Below, in pieces: positions 50,181 to 60,708 of a stretch of DNA of 64,000 bases. The position numbers and the translations under genes are program-made. The DNA lies in assembly GCA_023079485.1 (NCBI GenBank), contig CM041104.1:4651676-4715675 (forward strand), read 5' to 3'. Source of the stretch: Archilochus colubris (Eukaryota; Chordata; Aves; Apodiformes; Trochilidae). Every line of letters begins with the position of its first letter. Position 1 is the stretch's first letter. Below the pieces are notes generated by a model that ran no database searches, was not told the DNA's origin, and saw only the letters and a program-made list of their open reading frames with translations.

Positions 50181-53100
50181 AACAAAGCAGCCAGACTGGA
50201 GGAAGAGAGCTAGCCCAGCTTTTTGCAGTGCATTTGTAGCAAGGGCCACTCTTGTCATGGCCAAGGAGCTGTAAATTGAAATACTCTAATGAAGAAAAGT
50301 CATCTCAGGGTGAATCAGGATGACTAAAGGTCTCCAAAACTTTGAAGCCAAATAAGTATGAGCAGAAAGCTGTCCTTATCTTACTGATCTTGTGGATCTC
50401 AGTCACAGCAATGTTGGGTGCCAAGGTATGTAAGAGACCTGGAGATAGGATTTATTCCCTCTAAAATCTCTCAGGTCTTGGAGAAATCTCCTGGCAAAGA
50501 CAAACCAAAATGCAGAATATTTTACAAATGTTAAAAGTCAATTCTTTCTATCACTAACATTAAACTACTGTAATGTAGATCAGTTAATGATAGTGCTTCA
50601 TGAAATAAGACATTAATCTCTACTTGTAATGCTAGTGCCATACAACTTGCTTCAGCTTTAATCTTTTATGAATTATGGACTCTTCTGTGATTCATAAAAC
50701 AAATAAATCACACCTATAGGGCTATCATCTATTTATTACTGCTTTTTAAATGTTCAGGATAGTATAAAAAGGGTCTCTTTTGCTTGCCAAATGTTGTCAG
50801 CTACTGAGTAACATTTGGAAACCAGAGTCCAGATTCTGCATACAGCTGGACAAGGGTTTTCTCTTTGTTCCTGAGAACAGGCAGCTCCACAGAAGTGCAC
50901 TCATGAGGCTGGGTTTGCAGATTTCCTCCCATGTTTTCAGCCTATGTTTATATCAAGTGAGCCAGCTGACCTAAAATCTGACAAAGTCCCTGGCCTTCCT
51001 TTCTAGAAAGAGGCAAAGGCTAATAAGTAAATAGGACTTGCCAAGTTATGAAACCATGGGGAGAATAAGGGAAAAGAATTATTTGCAAAAACAAAAATCA
51101 GAATAGAACAAATATTCAAATTATTGGGAGATTTATTCAAGCCAAAAATCACAGTTTCCCTTTACCTTTAGCATGTTCTGTGCTAATTTCAGTGTTATTC
51201 TCTTTGCATCCCATATTTACAGTGAGAGAAAAAAAATAAAGGTAAAAGCATCTGTTTCTAGGAACCTTCAGTGCTTCCTTTCTGGGGGGAGCCCTCCCAG
51301 TCAATTCCCAACCTGTACCAGGAGGCTGGTGGTCTGGCTGGCTTGGTTGTTCCTAAATCCTGCTGGCACTGGTTAGGAATGAAACTGATGTCTTCCACCT
51401 CCTGCCTACAAAGACCCCAACGTCTCCCTTCCCCAGCAGCTGACCTTGGCCTCAGATTTCAAAATCTCAGTGGCCCAGAGACATTACTGAAGTAAATAAA
51501 TAAAATAAAACACATGCTTCTAAACTGCAGAAGGCATGAAGTACCCACCTCTGACACCACGTATGTGTTTGTTCATGCCCAAATGGAGCTTGATGGAGCT
51601 TTTTAGCTCTCTTGGTATTTTTCTTATCTGTGATTTGTCTGAAGGACTTGTAAAAAACTATAGATCTCCTAGGCCACTTCTTTTAAGCTGTAGTAAAAGC
51701 TGGGTTCATCCTAACTATACCATAATTCTAGCCCAGATTGCATTACTTCAGACATTGCTCTGTGGATTAGCAGAGAGAGCACAGTAATGGAATGTCTTTT
51801 CCAAGAATACTAAAACCCAGGGAAATACTCAGCAAGTGCAATCTAGTGTTTTCTCTTGTCTTCTCAGGCTGCACATTCCACTAGACAGCACTCAGGTGTC
51901 TTTCTGGGTAGTTTCTGTGAAAAGCAGGTAGAACTGGAAAACTGCAGGTCAGTAACCCAGATGATGCAGACAATATTTTCTGTTCTTTATAGCAAATAAG
52001 CCAAAAAAAAAATTATATATATATAAAAGAATACTATAACAAGTGAAAGAAAAGAGGCACGCTAGTAAAACACAGTCTCTCAAAAAAATAAGTGCTTTCT
52101 AAGCCAAAAAAGAAAAGAGGCAGAATTCAGCAGGGTAATAAACACTCCTAAATCTTGGGACAAGTATCTGCTGCTGATTTATTTGTCCTTTTGTTTTGGT
52201 TTTTTTAAGAATTGAAGCTCTTTGTGTGTAATGGTGATTGCAACTTAAATGTCAGATTGCTTTTCCTGGGGAGATGTTTCCTCACTCCAAGTCAGTGGCG
52301 AAACAACCTGGGGGAAATTTCCACCGTAATTGTTACTCAGATATATTTACAAAAAGAACAAGAGATAGGGAATTATCACGTTAAATGAAATGATCACCTG
52401 TGTAGATTCTCATGCCTTAAAGTCAGAAAATGAATTCTAGTTGTTCAAAGGAGCAAAATGAGCAAGTGGAAAAAATCTGGATATTAATGACAGCAAAGCT
52501 TCCTATGAGTGATGGCTGCAGCCCATACCTCCGGCTTCTAAAGCAGCTGTTGATAAATGACACCAGAAGGTGTCTTTTGGCTCAGAAAGCTGCCCATTTT
52601 CATCAAGATTGTGTTCTGAAACCCCTGCAATTATATTATACTGCTCTTGCACCACTCTGTGGAATTTTGCTTTTTTATTTCCTACAGCTTCATGCAGACT
52701 CAAGCAGTTTGGCCTCTTTATTAAGCATAAGCATCAATCTGTAAAAAGTCTCTTGATTGTCTGGACAAGTAGTTGTGAAAGTCAGCTTTGTTTCCTTGAC
52801 TCAGAGTCCCTGGGGAGATGGACACTGCTCCTTCTGTTCTCCTCTGTCAATACTCTTTGGCAAAATTTTTGGATTTTTTTTTTCTGTATCTGCCAATTAT
52901 TCTTGTTTTAGAATCCAACAGAAAAAAGTTTCAGTGCTGTTTCTTAATACTTTTTCTTTTTTAATAAATAAATGCCAGCAGCCTGGAGCTTATGAGCAGC
53001 CCTACAGTAATAAAAAGATGTACACAGCAGGCAGTACTCAATTTGCAAAAGAAAAACAGATTAACATTTCAGGTTTCTGAGGGCTTTTTGTCAACAACAG

Positions 53101-54088
53101 TACATTTAAAAACATCAATCTAGGAGTAATTGCATTATCAGTGCATTCTGGGCTGATTCTTTGGCTGATTCCCTTAATATCATGGAACAGAGATGTAGCT
53201 ATGGGAAGTCTTTTTAATATATATAAAAAGTGAAGGCCTGGTAACAGTCAAGCTGATTTGACTGTATATTATTCCCATTTCTGGGATTGGAATGATGTGA
53301 ATACATGGGTAATGGTAGGAGATGGAACACTCACAGCCAAGCACTCAACACCTACAAAAACTGGTACCAAGCCCTATTCCTGGGCATGTTTACAGCAAGT
53401 ACATTGAAAAAGAACACTTAAAAACTGAACAAACAAAAAAATAAAGCCCAGAAAAAAGCCCTCAGCAGAGACTGAGAGTATCATTCCACTTCTCCTTAGC
53501 AGCTGTTCACCAGTCACTTCTTGTGTATAATACTGCTGATTGCACCCATGCAAGAAGCAACATGGAATGAAATGTTGATTTCTTTCTCTGAATTCTCCGT
53601 GAGGCTTCACGAGCTATCAGAAATTAAGAAACACCCTGAATGTGGCAGATAAGCAGCTCCCAGGAGTCTGCTGCTCCTGAATACCATCACGTAGCCCTTT
53701 CCCACCAGGCTCCTGGATGTGCCAGAGGATGGCTGGGTGTAGCTCTTCCCTGCAGAGAGGTACAGGGAATTGTGAATTACATGGAAATACAGAGAGACTG
53801 ATTCCACATTGGACTGTGAAAAGTGTGGACTATTTTCTTATTTCCTTCTTATACAGATGCCCCAGCTGCTGGGCTTTTAACTGTGTCCATCATCCTCTGT
53901 CAGTGTCTCTCACCTTATGAAGAACAGACACTTCTTTTTAAAATTTTGTAGTGCAGAAACCTACTCTTGAGTCTGATTTTATGTTAATTCACATAGGCAC
54001 TTCTGATAATTTTGTCTTATGTATATTTATTAGGGTTTTTCTTTCTTCTAACATCATTAGGTTTTTTTGAACTCAAAGGTCGGTTCCT
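50181..54088. other. Non-coding DNA, no gene seen
   Basis: Ordinary AT-leaning sequence with short TA runs near 52013-52024. A segment at 52980-53070 reads as a protein-like string in the plus frame, but it lacks a convincing donor and matches no known family. Open frames at 51.2-51.8 and 52.4-53.1 kb are unrecognisable. Confidence 0.55.
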
Positions 54089-54125
54089 ACACCAGTATAA
54101 ATCAATGTAAGTACATTGATTTCAA
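54089..54125. repeat. Perfect 11-bp inverted repeat, possible ancient interspersed repeat
   Basis: AAATCAATGTA (54099-54109) and TACATTGATTT (54112-54122) are exact reverse complements separated by two bases. The preceding 'ttcctacaccagtata' together with the hairpin resembles, from memory, old amniote repeats with 'acaccagtgtaaatc ... ccattgatttcaat' architecture. The hairpin is seen directly; the family link is a recollection, not a search result. Confidence 0.4.
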
Positions 54126-54190
54126 GGATTGCAGCATCTTTCATTAATTTCTATTGCCAGGGATACTGTAGTTATCTCTGGGGAAAAAAG

Positions 54191-54205
54191 ATATATATAT
54201 ATATT
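54191..54205. repeat. Short (AT)n tract
   Basis: About seven AT units following a GAAAAAAG string, ending in TTTATG. Confidence 0.85.
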
Positions 54206-54229
54206 TATGCATTTTGATTTAAATCACAA

Positions 54230-54360
54230 AGCAAAAAGAAATTTCTGTGAAGAATTTAACTCTGTAGCATGCCATTAACCATGCAATTAAGGCCTACGGG
54301 TGTTAAATGATCGATACAAGAGAATCTCAGCTGGCCACCTCCAAAGATTTCTTTAAGTCC
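54230..54360. promoter_or_regulatory. Possible conserved non-coding element
   Basis: Complex sequence with GCCATTAACC, ATGCAATTAAGG, TTAAATGATCGATAC and a TCAGCTGG E-box. This is a mixture of homeodomain, PBX-like and bHLH-type sites within about 100 bp. Suggestive composition only. Confidence 0.18.
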
Positions 54361-56399
54361 TTCTCCTCTGCAGTGCTTCCCCCTCTATCTTCATAAATGA
54401 GAGCATTGCACTGGAGAACACACCATCTGGTTTTTTTTTTCTCAGGCATTTGGATGTACTCCACTAGCAACCTAAAGGATGCATTCCCAGGTAAAACAGC
54501 TCAAGTGTTGGATTTACTTATTCAGATTCAGTCACTCCAAAACAAATTCCCAAAACTCATCAAATTTTATTTCCTTCCTTTTATTGGTCCATTTGTCACA
54601 GAGGTATTTGCATGCTTTTGGGGGGATATAAATTAAATATATATGGATATAGAGAAAGAACATTAAAGTTATGCAAAGTGTTTCAATGTTAAAATGGGAG
54701 GTTATGTCTTTAAAAATAATTTCTGGTGTAAAGGTGTATCTGTAGTTACATATACATCTTTCCCCACTTTACAAGGAGTTCCCAGTGTATGCAGTTCTGT
54801 AACTTCTGTGCATGCAAAGCAGCAGCATCACATGATAACTCTCTCCAGGGAAAGAGAAGCATTGCCTATAGCCAAAATATGTTTTATTAAAACCAGAATC
54901 TTCCTTGTCAGGCCACATTGCTCCTGCTGAACTTGAGGGATGCCAAATAATGATGTCAGGTTTGCCACATGCTGATAATGACATCCACGGCTGGTGCACA
55001 GATAAAGCAGTGAGAACACCTGGCCAATGACTTCCTCTGCAAACCAACATTTTCTCTCAGTTTTGTGTGATAAGAAGGCATCAGGGCTGGTGGTTGAAAT
55101 ACACTTCAGAAAATGAGGTGCAGCACTTGATAACAACAACCCTTCACACATCTGTGGGCTGGCGTGTGGTGGAGAAGAAGGGGAAGTTCAGAACCCAAAG
55201 AAATCTTTTAGATACTTCTCAATGTTAAATGCAGCACACACACATCTTCTCTCCACACTAAGTGACTGAGGCTGGGACTTTGTTACCTGGGACATCTCCC
55301 AGCACATCCCTCTCCTGCGCCTCCAGCCACATGAGGAAGGCAGACAGAGAGCAGACACAGACCAAAGGAGTCTCTGAGCCTCAGATTTGAATGGAGGAAG
55401 TCAGGCAATGAAAAGGAAATGATAATCTGGCCCTGGATTAATTCCTTCATAACACATGTCATTAAAAAAATGTATGGTTTTGTAGCTCTATCCTGGGTAG
55501 GTCTGATCTTTGATTCTTCTGTCTACTGATTTCAAGCCCTCAGCTGCTCTGTAGCTGTGCATGGCCCAGTGCTTTGTACCAGGGACTGACTGCAGTGCTT
55601 GCAGGTCCCAGTGCAGCACTGGAACACTGCATCCCTACCTCACTGGAACAGGAGCTACAAAGCCTAAGTTTGACACTGTACTAACTCTGTCCCTGCCCAG
55701 TGTGATTCTCTTTCTTTGCTGCAAGCAGTAGTGGAATCACAAAACATGATGAGATCAAAATAAGGGTCCCGAGGCCACCACAGAGCCTTGTGTTCTCTAA
55801 TTTGGGGAAGTATTTTCCATATTTATTTTTTTTACCCATGTTTAGTTTTACACATATATGATGTGGTGTCAGTTGGCATGGTGACAATCCCATGTAAAGA
55901 GGTGTTATTGTCCCTTGAATTCAATCAGTCAACTTTGCATAGGAAAGAAAATTTGTTTTGATCTGGTTTGCTCTGTTTGGGTCTACATTGTCAGTCACCA
56001 GGAGTCTTTGAGTTGGAGAGCTGGGCCCATCAGAAAGTTTTCAGCCTTCAGAGGTTTTTCTAGGAAACTTGAACTGTGGTTCTGGGAGTACTGGAGAGAA
56101 AGAACTGTTGAGTTAATGTTGCACAAAGAGTAGCCAACACCAAGAGACTAAGGTGTTATTAATTTTTCCTTCAGTGACTTTAACTTCAGGTTATCAATTA
56201 GACCCATAATATGGACATCAGTTATCACAACACACATAAGGATCTAAATAACCCCATTAGGTAAATGTATTTTATAACACTCCTCACACCAGTTCCTAAG
56301 GAAAGGGTAGGCAGGGCAATTCTCCAATGGTTCTGCCCCTGCAGTCTAACCCATGTTTCTCAGATCTCCATGCTGGATATTTAGCCTAACATTTTTGGC
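54361..56399. other. Non-coding DNA, no gene seen
   Basis: Ordinary sequence. The open frames at 54.4-55.15 kb are at most 107 codons and unrecognised. No repeats beyond short homopolymers. Confidence 0.6.
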
Positions 56400-56880
56400 A
56401 GTCTTCTGACAACTTTTAAATCTTTACAGGTGCTATTATTGATGTGTCAGTTGTCATGGAGAACAAGATAATATTTCGTGACATAAAAATACCCCATAAT
56501 CATTTCAGATGCTTGATGATACTGCTGCCAGGCATAGTCGAACTCTTCTTCACATCACTGGAGATGAAGGCTTTCCCTCTGCTCCACGCAGCCCAGATAT
56601 AATCCCTTCTGATTAGTGTCTTTTCTCTTTGATGCTCCCCTTTGTCATCCACACACTGGGAAAATTGCTCTGTATTGAGTTACAAGCTTTGTGCTGTTTG
56701 CATAGTTGTCTTTTTTAACCTGGAAGCAAAGCTGTCTGTGCCTGAGCAGTGATAGGATTCTGACTTCTAGTAAATCTTTGATTAATGAAGCTCAGGCAAA
56801 CAAATTAGTCATTAACCTTTGCTTCTTATGATAAGATTACTTATTGATGTTGAATAGTTGAGCTGCTCCCATGCTGCCCA
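56400..56880. promoter_or_regulatory. Possible conserved non-coding element
   Basis: A long non-repetitive stretch without a meaningful open frame. It is rich in developmental-type sites: GATTAATGAAG, AATTAGTCATTAACC, CTGATTAG and GATAAGATTA (GATA-type), plus TTTGCAT near 56698. It stands out from neighbouring sequence by its complexity and site density, but conservation would have to be measured across species. Confidence 0.22.
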
Positions 56881-57889
56881 GGATGGGAATCTTGCTTTCC
56901 TTCAGATTTCAAGAATCTTCTCACTATCTAACAAGACCTCCCTTTTAGGATGGAGGTATCAGAGACCTGCTGCCTCTGCAGGGAGTCCTCTGTTTCCTAT
57001 GGGATCTCACTGCACCCAAGGTTACTTAAATGCAAACATCCATAAACACTGCCCAAGAGGAGAGAGAGCTGTTCCTCGCTCCTGCTCCTTGTGTTTGCTG
57101 GTCAGCTATCAGGTAGGGCAACTCAGATGAGACAGGGAGGAAACACAACAAGTGAGACAAGTTTAAGAAAATAATGGTACAGTGTGAAGCTATGGCTGTG
57201 TGGGAGAATTGCTTGAATCCTTGACAAAGGCCAAATCTTTGGTGACAGGCCAGGAAATCATTACATGATGTCCACATCTATAGCCAAACACCTATAGCTG
57301 CTTTGAATCCACTTAATGCTGGCTCAATTCTGGGCTCTTTATCTGCTGCACATGTATCTCAGAATGGGCAAGAGCAGCCTGGAATCCACTGATAGATCTT
57401 CCATCATCACATAGAGATTTCCTATTGCACAGAAAACTCCTGGGCACTTCTTTGTGACCTTCACTGCAGTGCTGCTCAACTGGGTAAGGTTTGCACCCTT
57501 CCTGGCACCCAGAGCTATCCCTGCCAATCTCCCTGGGTGCAGAGATTCATCTGCTGGAGGAACTGAGCTAGATCCAGAAGAGGGTCTTTTCTTGATGTCA
57601 ACTGCAAATTTAAACATGGGAAAGTTACGTAGCACTAAAGAACAGAAGTGGTTTATGCCTACCTGCAGTCTATAAAATCAGAGGAGAAATTCAAATTACA
57701 CTCGTCTCTAATTCATTGATCTCTAATATAATGAATGCTATTTAAATCTGCAGACATTTCCACTGCACTCATGAATGCAAGGAATTACAAACAGCATAGA
57801 TGATAGCTGAAGCTTCATTTTTTCTAGTTGATCAGCAGACTGAGCTTTGTCTTTGCACATTCAGTTTTGCATCCTGTAAATCCTTGTCC
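56881..57889. other. Non-coding DNA, no gene seen
   Basis: Short overlapping frames on both strands (56858-57277 and 57339-57675) without recognisable motifs. No repeat. Confidence 0.6.
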
Positions 57890-58160
57890 TCACTCCCATT
57901 TTCAGTCTGGTGATCCCCGGTGCACACAGCTATTAGCAGATGGAAATCTAACAACCTGATCTGTAGGCCCAGTTGGGTAATCAAACATTTAATTGCTAAC
58001 AGTTATCCATTAATGCTTATAAATTAGGTTGCCAAACTGCTTCTGTGGACTACAAATATTTGCATCCAGACTTGCCTGCAAAAATTGGAGATGCATGTGA
58101 AAAGCAATACCACAATGACCAACTCTGCCATTTGCATCTGGACTCTTCAGACTGAAATGG
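57890..58160. promoter_or_regulatory. Possible enhancer-like element with two POU octamers
   Basis: Two perfect copies of the POU octamer ATTTGCAT lie at 58058-58065 and 58131-58138. Just upstream is a run of homeodomain-type cores (TTTAATTGC, CCATTAATGC, AAATTAGG) between about 57985 and 58030. There is no open frame and no repeat. Paired octamers near TAAT sites are a common arrangement in neural and early developmental enhancers, but in AT-rich DNA chance occurrence is not negligible. Confidence 0.25.
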
Positions 58161-58287
58161 AAAACACAAACATTTGCTGTATCACTGCAGAAAATCAGTT
58201 CCTAAGTTAAATTCCAGGCTTGCTTGCTTTGTCTCTATTAAAACCTTTCCTCTTTCTCACCCTTCTGTCTTCCTCTGGACTTCCTAA

Positions 58288-58313
58288 CACCTTGCTTAAA
58301 CACCCTGCTTAAA
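58288..58313. repeat. 13-bp tandem duplication next to CR1
   Basis: CACCTTGCTTAAA and CACCCTGCTTAAA are adjacent, with one mismatch, immediately beside the 3' end of the CR1 fragment. CR1 elements usually lack target-site duplications, so this is probably unrelated slippage. Confidence 0.7.
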
Positions 58314-58380
58314 CAGAATCACAGAATCATCCAGGTTGGAAAGGGCCTCTGAGATCATCAAGTCCAACCCTTCAACCCTA
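58312..58380 (-). mobile_element. CR1 LINE 3'-end fragment
   Basis: Read on the minus strand, the fragment ends in the CR1-type 3' octamer: CACAGAAT at 58320-58327 on the plus strand is ATTCTGTG on the minus, preceded by a second, one-base-different copy. On the plus strand 'aggttggaaagggcctctgagatcatcaag' style sequence leads to GTCCAACC, the well-known 3' untranslated signature of avian CR1 retroposons. Only about 70 bp remain, so it is severely 5'-truncated, as is usual for CR1. The subfamily is not determined. Confidence 0.85.
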
Positions 58381-59379
58381 GGAATATGTATTTGTCCACA
58401 GGTCTTATTAATTCAAAACCACTTTTTAGTGTTAATCATGATTTTTCTATGCTCTGTCATGCATCAAGGAATGCTTGTGTTTTAAAATAAAGTGTATCAA
58501 AATAAATCAAACATGCTTCCAGATAGCACTTCAGAGATGAACATGTGCTTCTTACCAACACTCCTGACTGAAAGAGACTGTAACTGAGGATGAGCTACAT
58601 TGCTATGCAGAAAAATAAACTTATTCTATAAAAGGGTTACAGTTCCCATCCCATCCAACTAAGTTTTGCCTTTTTACAATTTCTTCTTTCTACTGTCTAG
58701 TTTATTAAAGTGATGTGGCTGGGATCTTGCTCACGTGAGCTCTCTCTTTTCTCACAAGGGAAGTGTTAAAGATGTACTGCAAGCATTGGGACTCCAAGGC
58801 TACATTTAAATTAGTAAATTCAAACGTGCCTGGAACTGTTCCCAGAACAAAATTATTTATGCAGTCAACTCCTAAGCTATTCTCTGGTGTGAATTTGGCC
58901 CATTCCAACTCCTTCTCTCCCTCAATGGTTCTTGGGCACAGCATGGCCAAGGGACCAGTCCTGGAGGCAGTGCAGATGCAGCCACTCCTTTGGAGGATAA
59001 ATGAGTTCACAAGCACAGATGCTGGCCATTATCCACCAGCTGGCTTTGGTGCTTATTTGGGTACATTTTATTTACTTGACGAGGCAGAACCAAAATGCAT
59101 TGAACTTAGTACCAAAGCAAAACAATTTTCTTTGGAGAATCACGTTGATATGAGGCAAATGGCAGGGACCACAATTAGCCACTAGAATATGCAGTAAAAG
59201 GTGATGCATATGCAAAATTAGGCTTCCAGTCACAATCTTAGGTATATGTCAGTTGGGTCTAGATGGTCTAAAAGCTGGGGATAATAAATACAGGAGAAGA
59301 AAGGCCCTCAGCTGAAAAGGGATGCATCTTGTTACAGAATCAGGCTCAAATGCTCAGTGGAACTATAGAAAGAAAATGG
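58381..59379. other. Non-coding DNA, no gene seen
   Basis: Between the CR1 fragment and the LTR. A 140-codon plus frame (58763-59185) lies opposite a 103-codon minus frame (58705-59016), and neither has a recognisable motif. Nothing else was seen. Confidence 0.55.
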
Positions 59380-59683
59380 TGTGATGGTTTAATGGGGTTT
59401 ACTATGTTCTGTTTTGAGAGGATCAGGGCAAAAATTGCCTTATACTACACTGCCCTGAGACTGCCTGCAACGCCCCCCAACATCCTGGGACTCTGGACTC
59501 AGGTACCCCAATCTGCTGCTAAGTCCACTTTGGGACTTTGCTGGTTGGAAAGTAATTGCCAACTTGTAGTGAAATGAGGCAACCAGGTGCTACTAATTGC
59601 CAGGTAGTGGGTGTGAGCTTGTGTTAAGCCCACCTGTGCCTGATTAGGGCAGGCCCCCACTGCGCATGAGCAGGACCAGGGGG

Positions 59684-59694
59684 CCAATAAAAGG
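59684..59694 (+). promoter_or_regulatory. LTR promoter core (CCAAT/TATA-like)
   Basis: CCAATAAAAGG, a CCAAT box merged with a TATA-like AATAAAAGG, about 305 bp into the LTR. Transcription would be expected to start some 25-30 bp downstream. Activity is not known. Confidence 0.5.
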
Positions 59695-59909
59695 TGAGGC
59701 TCAAACCTGCAGGCTCAGCTCAGTCCTGAGCTAGCCAGCAGAGAGCTCAGTTCTCTTGGAGCAACAGTACTGATCCAGCCCTCAACCCTGAGGGCTGTAG
59801 GCTTAGAGCACTACTCGTGAGCCTCTGCTGGAACACCTGGTTGGACCTTGAAGTGCCGTTCCCTAGAAGAGGTTTGTCTTGCTACACCATGAGGATCACG
59901 GGTTCCATA

Positions 59910-59915
59910 ATTAAA
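59910..59915 (+). terminator. LTR polyadenylation signal candidate
   Basis: ATTAAA, the common variant of AATAAA, followed about 10 bases later by T/G-rich sequence. It sits about 220 bp downstream of the LTR TATA-like box, consistent with the end of R. Confidence 0.4.
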
Positions 59916-60062
59916 TATTTGTCTATATTGGTAATTCATCCCCATTGTTATCATTACTACATCAATCTCTCTCCCTTATTCCCATTTAATCTTCCTCCTG
60001 GGAAGGTAGTTGGGGTATAACAAAGAGCTTCTCTCACCTGGTTATTGGCTAAAACCATGACA

Positions 60063-60601
60063 TACTAATTTTATTTTTTTTTTAATTTGTGTGAATGTTT
60101 TATTCTTTTAAAGTAACTCTGAAGGGATCATCCAATCCTATAGACAAGCCTTGTATAGTCACCAGCCCAACACATTCTTGTCAAATTTGAAATGATGACT
60201 GACCACAGTACTTGTTTTTATTGAGAATTTCAGAAGCTGTTCAAGGACTGCATGCCTCTTCTCTTTGTCTCTATCTTTTTTTCTCCTTTCACAGGGGTCT
60301 CTCTCCCCTTTTTTTTTTTTCCTCTCTCTTCCTTCATGCCCAAGATGGTTCCACTAGCAAATATTAATTCTTAATGCAAACAGAATCTGTCGGGTACAGG
60401 AGGATGTAAATGGAAAATTAATTGAGGAGCAACGTGTTAGACTCATGTTGTACAATGTTCTCAGCATCCATACTCAAGTAGAAGCCAGACATTGACTTGA
60501 TGCCCCTCACAAACTCCCACACAAGCATCATGAGGCTTGGCTGCTGGAGACAGGAGGTGTGTACACTGTATTTTTATACAGTCTTTTTTGTCTTGTTACA
60601 G
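60063..60601. other. Non-coding DNA after the LTR
   Basis: T-rich start (about 60070-60085), a T12 run at 60309-60320 within a pyrimidine tract, and otherwise ordinary sequence. GGGATCATCCAATCCTATAG at about 60124 faintly resembles CR1 3' sequence but is too short to call. Confidence 0.55.
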
Positions 60602-60708
60602 GCTCACTCTTACTTCCCAGAGCTGATTGCAGAGCCAGAACGGAGCCACTGTCCTTCACTTACTCAAGAGCCGGCCAAAACACCACCTCATGACAGCCAT
60701 CAAGCAAG
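60602..60708 (+). other. Weak candidate exon (107 bp, open)
   Basis: A strong acceptor-like tract ('gtcttttttgtcttgttacag', ending at 60601) precedes 107 bases that stay open in one frame, beginning AHSYFPELIAEPERSHCPSL. They end CAAG before GTTTGT, a weak donor. The peptide is hydrophilic, Pro/Glu/His-rich and more protein-like in composition than neighbouring frames, and the segment contains two CpGs. I recognise no family. A lncRNA exon, an untranslated exon or chance are all possible. Confidence 0.17.

Larger units (their letters stand above)
59380..60062 (+). mobile_element. Solo LTR of an endogenous retrovirus (non-coding)
   Basis: The 683-bp element begins TGTGATGGTTT and ends AAACCATGACA, an 11-bp terminal inverted repeat with one mismatch and the canonical TG...CA ends. 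Inside are a CCAAT/TATA-like promoter (CCAATAAAAGG, 59684-59694) and a candidate polyadenylation signal ATTAAA (59910-59915), in the order expected for U3-R-U5 on the plus strand. From this I infer U3 to about 59715, R to about 59930 and U5 to the end. No primer-binding site, gag/pol/env-like frame or second LTR lies beside it, so it is a solo LTR. The start resembles common avian endogenous-retrovirus LTRs. The flanks (AATGG and TACTA) do not form a target-site duplication. Confidence 0.8.

Noticed and set aside
52980..53070. Protein-like segment after a T-rich tract
   Set aside because: Weak acceptor context with intervening A-rich sequence and no good donor.
58763..59185. 140-codon plus-strand open frame just upstream of the LTR
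   Set aside because: Not similar to any retroviral or other protein I recognise, and overlapped by an antisense frame.
59341..60120. Full provirus next to the LTR
   Set aside because: No second LTR, no primer-binding site after 60062 and no retroviral frames nearby.
60121..60150. Possible CR1-like string after the LTR
   Set aside because: The match is limited to 'gatcatccaatcc' and lacks the octamer and the TTGGAA block.
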